Positions 59,457-64,000 of a DNA stretch of 64,000 bases are shown here, piece by piece. Position 1 is the stretch's first letter. Every line of letters starts with the position of its first letter. The translations under genes and the position numbers were made by a program. The stretch spans positions 15,852,800 to 15,916,799 of the forward strand of contig NC_079518.1 in NCBI RefSeq assembly GCF_000801105.2, given 5' to 3'. The notes beneath the pieces are model-generated. The model saw only the letters and a program-made list of their open reading frames with translations. It had not been told where the DNA came from and did not search any database. The stretch comes from Raphanus sativus. Its lineage: Eukaryota > Streptophyta > Magnoliopsida > Brassicales > Brassicaceae.

Positions 59457-60760
59457 TTATCTTGGTTTGCTAAACCGGGAAGGACAAAACCGGCGAAGAT
59501 CAACACTAGTGGCCACACCGTCTACAATCAGCTCAGCTAATGCAAAGCCAGTGGCTGGACCATTCAGGATCCCCCAGCAACTATGTCCTGTGGCTACATA
59601 ACAACCGTTGATACCTGGAATCTCTCCGATAACAGGGACTCCATCTTCAGTGGTGGGCAAGAAACAAGCTTGCTCTGCCTTCACTTGAGCGTTTTCTTCA
59701 TTTAGATAGCTCGAAACTGTTTTAGCTACTCTTTTGAGAACCTCTATGGATTCAGGATTGCTAGTCACCTGATCTGGATCATCAGGTACTTCTTCTTGTG
59801 ACGACATTCCACATATGTACACTTCACCTGTCAAAACAAACCATTCACTTGTCATCTGATCTTCAAATCCAGACAAAAGAACCGAACTCTACCTGTGGGA
59901 CGAGGGTACACTTCAGGGTCCAAAGCTCGACCACCGTTGGAAGGATGATAAGTTAAGAAAAGAGCATGAGGTGTTACAGCGTTCGGCTCTTTCGGTTCAA
60001 GAACTATGCTATGAGCTTTCGTACCGTACACCCTAAACACCGAAGACAACATCTCCAACTTACCAGACCACGGTCCCATCGCGAGAACCACCGCGTCAGC
60101 CTCGATAACTCGCCCACCTTCGAGCACGACCGAGTCAACTCGCCCTTGCCCCACCCTCACCTCTTCGAACTTCCCGATCACAACCTCGACACCGTACTTC
60201 TCCGCCGCCGTCGACAGCAGCTTCCTCGTGAAGAGCTGTGGATGCACCTGCGCCGTCGTCTCCGTCGTGCCAATCGTAGATGGGCTTTTAACCGGGCCGT
60301 TGACCCAATCCGGTAAACCCAAACCTCCCGACACAGGCTTTGATTCCGTTACGGTGACGCTGAGAGTCGTTAGAGGTCTGTATCCATACGATTCGACGCC
60401 GTTTAGCTCCTCCGCGAGGGATCGATGGAGGTCGAAGCTCGCGCGTGCTAAGGACCCGACCGGACTTCCGTCGCACCAGTCGAAAGCGAGAAATCCTCCG
60501 GCTTTACCGGAGGCGGCGCACGCCACGGCGGATTTTTCGACGAGGGTGACGGAGATTCCTTTCTTGGCGAGGAAATACGCCGTGCAGACGCCGATGACGC
60601 CTCCGCCGCATACGACGACTCGCTTCGAGGCTTCTCCGTTCTTCGCCATTGGTTTTGATGGGTTGGAGCAGATCGTGACCGTTCGCGTGTGGGTCAATCT
60701 CAGTCGTCTGGATAATAACGCCGATGAGGATGAGATCACCGTCATATTAGCAGCGGCCAT
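59457..60760 (-). CDS. FAD-dependent oxidoreductase (DAO family), organelle-targeted
   Basis: Two exons (60760-59893, 59827-59457) join at PRPTG/EVYI into about 412 residues. A Ser/Arg/Thr-rich N-terminus of about 45 residues looks like a plastid or mitochondrial presequence. The dinucleotide-binding motif CGGGVIG (51-57) and downstream strand end VTLVEK define a Rossmann FAD site. The FAD/substrate C-terminal region has EDGVPVIGEIPGINGCYVAT, then GHSCWGILNGPATG. It resembles plant AT5G48440-type proteins and yeast Tda3, members of the D-amino-acid-oxidase (DAO) superfamily. The substrate is unknown. It appears intact, and its GC content is much higher than that of its surroundings. Confidence 0.88.
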
Positions 60761-61471
60761 ATGAGGTTGATCAAGTCCACACGTCGACTGGTGAGAAAAC
60801 TACTTAATGGGCCTATATTTATATTGGGCCGATTAACATAAAAAAATTCTCATGCAAAATAATAAGAAAACATTATAGAGTGTAACAAAATAAGGTGTCT
60901 GTGTGTGTGTATTACTTGGTGGGATTTTATTTGAGATGATTACGAGAACATCTCTAATATCTCTAACCTTTGAGAATATTTTCCAAAAAAAAATTTCAAA
61001 TCACATAGAATGATCGGGAAGATTTTAAAAAAATATTAGAGCTAGATTATATAATTAGTTCAATATTAAATTCAAGCGGAATTAAGAAAAAAATATGAAA
61101 ATTTGGTGACTGTAATTATGTATCATATATTTCACCACTAATCGAAATAAAAATCAAAAAATAAATCCTCACTGAATTATGATTGTGATTGTGTATTTGA
61201 AAGGCATATACATGTGGTTTTTGGTGTACAGAGAGACAGAAGACCACCAAGATATTGACGTGGAGAAATGCTGAATAAGTCCGCAAGAATAGTTGATCAC
61301 AAAATAAATATAACTAATAGATTAAACGTGGATCTTCTATGAATGACATATTTTGTAAATAGTCTAGCAGGGAAAAGAGAATTTTGTATTGAACCAGAAA
61401 AGGATTTTAAGACTGCCACATAAGGGTGGTGGGTGGTATGACTGTAAATATGTTACTCTTTTAAGGTAAAA
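60761..61471. other. Upstream region of the oxidoreductase gene
   Basis: AT-rich; a short (GT)n run at about 60897-60911. No other gene. Confidence 0.5.
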
Positions 61472-63238
61472 CTAGATTTTGATCCGCGCTTCGAAAGCGC
61501 GGATATTATTTTTCATTTTTATGAAATATATTATTTGTTTGTAATTATTGAATGTATTTATCTTAGTAAAAAATTCTTTATAATAAATTCAACATATAAA
61601 ATGTCTCTGGTAAACTATGTGTTTCTCTAGCTTTGTTTTATTCCCTTTCCAATCAACATATTTATTTGGTTTGTTGTTAAAATAAATGATTTTAGAACGC
61701 AATTGAGCAATACTTTTACATTGATATTTTATTTAAACAATATGACATATTTCTATATTAATTAAATATTTACATTGTAATTTAAATTTGTATACAGATC
61801 AACATATTTGTGTAGTTTGTTGTTAAAAGAAATGATTTTGAATCCAAATGTACAGTACTTTTATATTGATTTTTTTCAGTTCATATAATTTTTAATATAT
61901 TTATTTCAACTGAACCAACTAATATTTTGTTAAATTGGCCCCTTAAATATATTTTTATAAATCGATATTTATTTTTCATAATTAGTGTTATATATTTTAG
62001 ATGTATCATAATATAACTAACTATATTCAAAAGATCTGGACCGAATCAGGTTATATGACTATTTTTTTTACAAATATCCGAACCCATTTTAGATACATTG
62101 ATTATTTAGATATTTTTAGGTTCCTATACATCAGAACCGAATTCATTCAGATCCAGAATGACCCAACTCAAAATACACACACAAGTTTATAATATTCAAG
62201 CGGAACTTGGTTTCAAAAAAAATACCCGAAAAGAAAAACATGTACCTAAATGGACAGATAATGTTCATGTCTAACTGATTTTATAAATTAATAAAAAACT
62301 CTTTTATGTGTTTGGCTAAATTTAATGAAATAGAAAGAATTTTTTATACATCGATATTTATTTTTCATAATTAGTGTTATATATTTTAGGTGTATCATAA
62401 TATAAATAATGACATTAAAAAGACCTGAACCGAATAAAGTTATATGGCTATTTTTGTTACAAATATCCGGACCCGTTTTAGATAAATTGGTTATTTAGAT
62501 ATTTTTAGGTTCCTATACATCAGAACTAAATTCATCCAAATCCAGAATGACCCAACTCAGAATCCACACATAAGTTTATAATATTCAAATGGGACTTGAT
62601 TTCAAAACAAAAAAAATGATACCCGAAAGGAACAACATGTATCTAAATGGATAGATAATGTTCATGTTTAACTGATTTCATAAATTAATAAAAAAACACT
62701 TTCTATGTGTTTGGCTAAACTAAGTGAAATAGAAAAAAAAAATTTATCAAGTAAAATAATTACATGGAGTGAAAAATTAAGTGGCAATTATTTTGATTTA
62801 AGTTATTATTTTATTCACAAAACATATCTTTGAACTATGTTTTTGGGTACGTAATTTTCCATCGATTGAAACTAAAATAAAAATATTTTAGTAAAATAAA
62901 CTAAACCAAACGTTTAATCATATGTAAAACCTAATTATTTAACATTTTTTATTTTATTTGTACAAAGTTAATATTGATTAATTAATTAATAAAAATATGC
63001 ACTATTATTATTATGGTAATATAATTCATGATGTAAGTTATTATTAAAGTAATATAATTAATTAAATTGTTAAACTAACTGAAATATAGAAACACAATTA
63101 ATAGATACTACTATTCATGTATCCAAACAAATTTTATTAAGCCTACTATTCAAGTTTCCAAACACTCCAATTTTTTTTAATCTTTCTATTCAAGTATCCA
63201 AACACTCCAATTTTGTACTTGAGTTTTAATAAGATAGA
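61472..63238 (-). mobile_element. 1.77-kb non-autonomous Helitron
   Basis: The minus-strand 5' end is A then TCTATCTTATTAAAACTCAAG at 63238. The 3' end is CCGCGCTTTCGAAGCGCGG then ATCAAAATCTAG at 61472, T following. The 5' part has several CAAGTATCCAAACACTCC repeats as in the 29988 and 42131 elements. No helicase. It includes a 389-bp tandem duplication. Confidence 0.8.
61960..62735. repeat. 389-bp tandem duplication inside the Helitron
   Basis: The unit beginning ATCGATATTTATTTTTCATA at 61961 recurs at 62350. Both units contain AACCGAAT..GTTATATG and TAGGTTCCTATACATCAGAA, and both end with GTGTTTGGCTAAA. They are diverged by scattered substitutions. Confidence 0.85.
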
Positions 63239-63445
63239 TGTTTCTGTAATAATAAAGAAGGGATACCCAATTAAGAAGAGATCCCACCTAAAATATTATG
63301 TCAAATGATAAAACAAATGAAGGATTCTACATGATCATAATTATGAAATGGGAAATTTAAAAGAACGAATGTTGGCCTAAAATGAATCCAGCCATTATTA
63401 TTATAATAAGAAATAGGATATAATTTGAACAATAGAAACAACCAG

Positions 63446-64000
63446 CTACATCTTTGAACAATCAGCAGGCTTAAATGAGACCGTTTTAGAAACGGTGTCG
63501 TAACCAATAAGGAAGTTCATCTGTGATAAATTCCCGTAGATGGCCAAATCGTCGTTCCCACTGAAGGCGAAGCAAATCAAATCGTCAGAGAGTTGTACAA
63601 AGGCATTGGAGGAGTCTAACGTCACATCTGCTCCATCGAAATGCATAGTAATAACAGGGACTGTCAGCTTAGCGGTTGTGCTGTAACACAGACTCAACAC
63701 GTTTTGTGGATCGTTTACTCTCTCGGCATTGATTGAGGACGCAACAGCATCTTCGAGCTCGGAGTAAAATTCGGTTGGTACCATGGTCAGAGTTGTGCCA
63801 GAATCGATGATGATGTTCCCCTTTCCGCTGCTTCCATCAGAATCTGATGCTGCTGGGAATTTGATATTCTTGGTGCCCACGCTAACGGATTCTAGGGTTA
63901 GGTAATAGAAGGTCGCTTGCGATTTTGTGATCAGTGGAGTTGAGACAGCTCCATTTCCCGACACAACTGCGTTGGTTCCGAAGTTGATCTTGCTAGTTGT
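63446..64000 (-). CDS. CDR1: CDR1-like aspartic protease, C-terminal part (5' end outside window)
   Basis: A single open frame of 184 codons plus stop enters from the right edge (TTSKINFGTNAVVSGNG...). It has the second catalytic motif IIIDSGTTLTMVP of A1-family pepsin-like proteases and the typical end IYGNLSQMNFLIGYD, VSKTVSFKPADCSKM. The wording is very close to Arabidopsis CDR1 (AT5G33340), a secreted apoplastic protease whose overexpression activates salicylate-dependent defence. Tandem paralogues exist in Brassicaceae, so orthology to CDR1 itself is not certain. The first catalytic Asp and signal peptide lie beyond the window. Confidence 0.85.
   Translation of the reverse strand, partial: TTSKINFGTNAVVSGNGAVSTPLITKSQATFYYLTLESVSVGTKNIKFPAASDSDGSSGKGNIIIDSGTTLTMVPTEFYSELEDAVASSINAERVNDPQNVLSLCYSTTAKLTVPVITMHFDGADVTLDSSNAFVQLSDDLICFAFSGNDDLAIYGNLSQMNFLIGYDTVSKTVSFKPADCSKM

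Noticed and set aside
60228..60764. 178-codon plus-strand open frame
   Set aside because: Antisense to exon 1 of the FAD oxidoreductase; no family resemblance.
63301..63507. 68-codon minus-strand open frame
   Set aside because: Overlaps the end and 3' flank of the CDR1-like gene in another frame.
1..64000. CRISPR arrays, operons, ribosome-binding sites
   Set aside because: Nuclear plant DNA with spliced genes; no regularly spaced identical repeats with unique spacers seen.

Overview
This window is nuclear DNA of a flowering plant, almost certainly a Brassicaceae. It has AT-rich intergenic DNA, GT-AG introns in every intact gene, many Helitron, hAT, Mutator-like and Tourist-like elements, and protein-coding genes that read like Arabidopsis chromosome 5 genes. 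Three of the intact genes resemble AT5G32470 (TH2), AT5G33370 (GDSL lipase) and AT5G33340 (CDR1), which lie in one pericentromeric stretch of Arabidopsis chromosome 5. These names rest on recalled family knowledge; no search was run.

Genes that look intact: a DA1-related LIM/peptidase gene cut by the left edge (1-1595, minus); the TenA-HAD thiamin phosphate phosphatase TH2 (16295-19253, minus, 6 exons); a small secreted six-cysteine peptide (21411-21650, minus); a GDSL esterase/lipase (53938-55954, plus, 5 exons); an FAD-dependent oxidoreductase (59457-60760, minus, 2 exons); and the 3' end of a CDR1-like aspartic protease cut by the right edge (63446-64000, minus). They act in unrelated processes (organ size, thiamin synthesis, peptide secretion, cell-surface lipids, redox, apoplastic proteolysis); there is no operon-like logic.

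The rest is a layered transposon landscape. 3.4-9.6 kb: a SINE, LINE and Helitron scraps, an old copia element with a gypsy piece in it, a foldback Mutator-like element and a 184-bp hAT element with a perfect 8-bp target duplication. 13-15.5 kb: a candidate Helitron carrying a Tourist-like MITE. 22.6-26.4 kb: a 3.8-kb Helitron holding a captured exon, abutted by the 3' end of a second Helitron. 30 kb: a short Helitron. 31.2-33.6 kb: a mosaic of intron-containing gene fragments (mRNA cap methyltransferase, an unknown two-helix membrane protein, complex I subunit NDUFS8) next to inverted-repeat ends. 34.1-39.0 kb: a nearly full copia element with almost identical 340-bp LTRs but a broken gag-pol. 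39.5-42.75 kb: nested Helitrons. 42.9-46.4 kb: a glyoxal-oxidase pseudogene in three pieces, the middle one inverted, with hAT ends and matching 8-bp target duplications that let the rearrangement be reconstructed. 47-53 kb: LINE, Helitron, MITEs and a Mutator-like element inside a MITE. 61.5-63.2 kb: another Helitron with an internal 389-bp tandem duplication.

I found no wholly new molecular system. The most informative features are the rearranged glyoxal-oxidase pseudogene, the gene-fragment mosaic at 31-33.6 kb, and the Helitron with a captured spliced exon.
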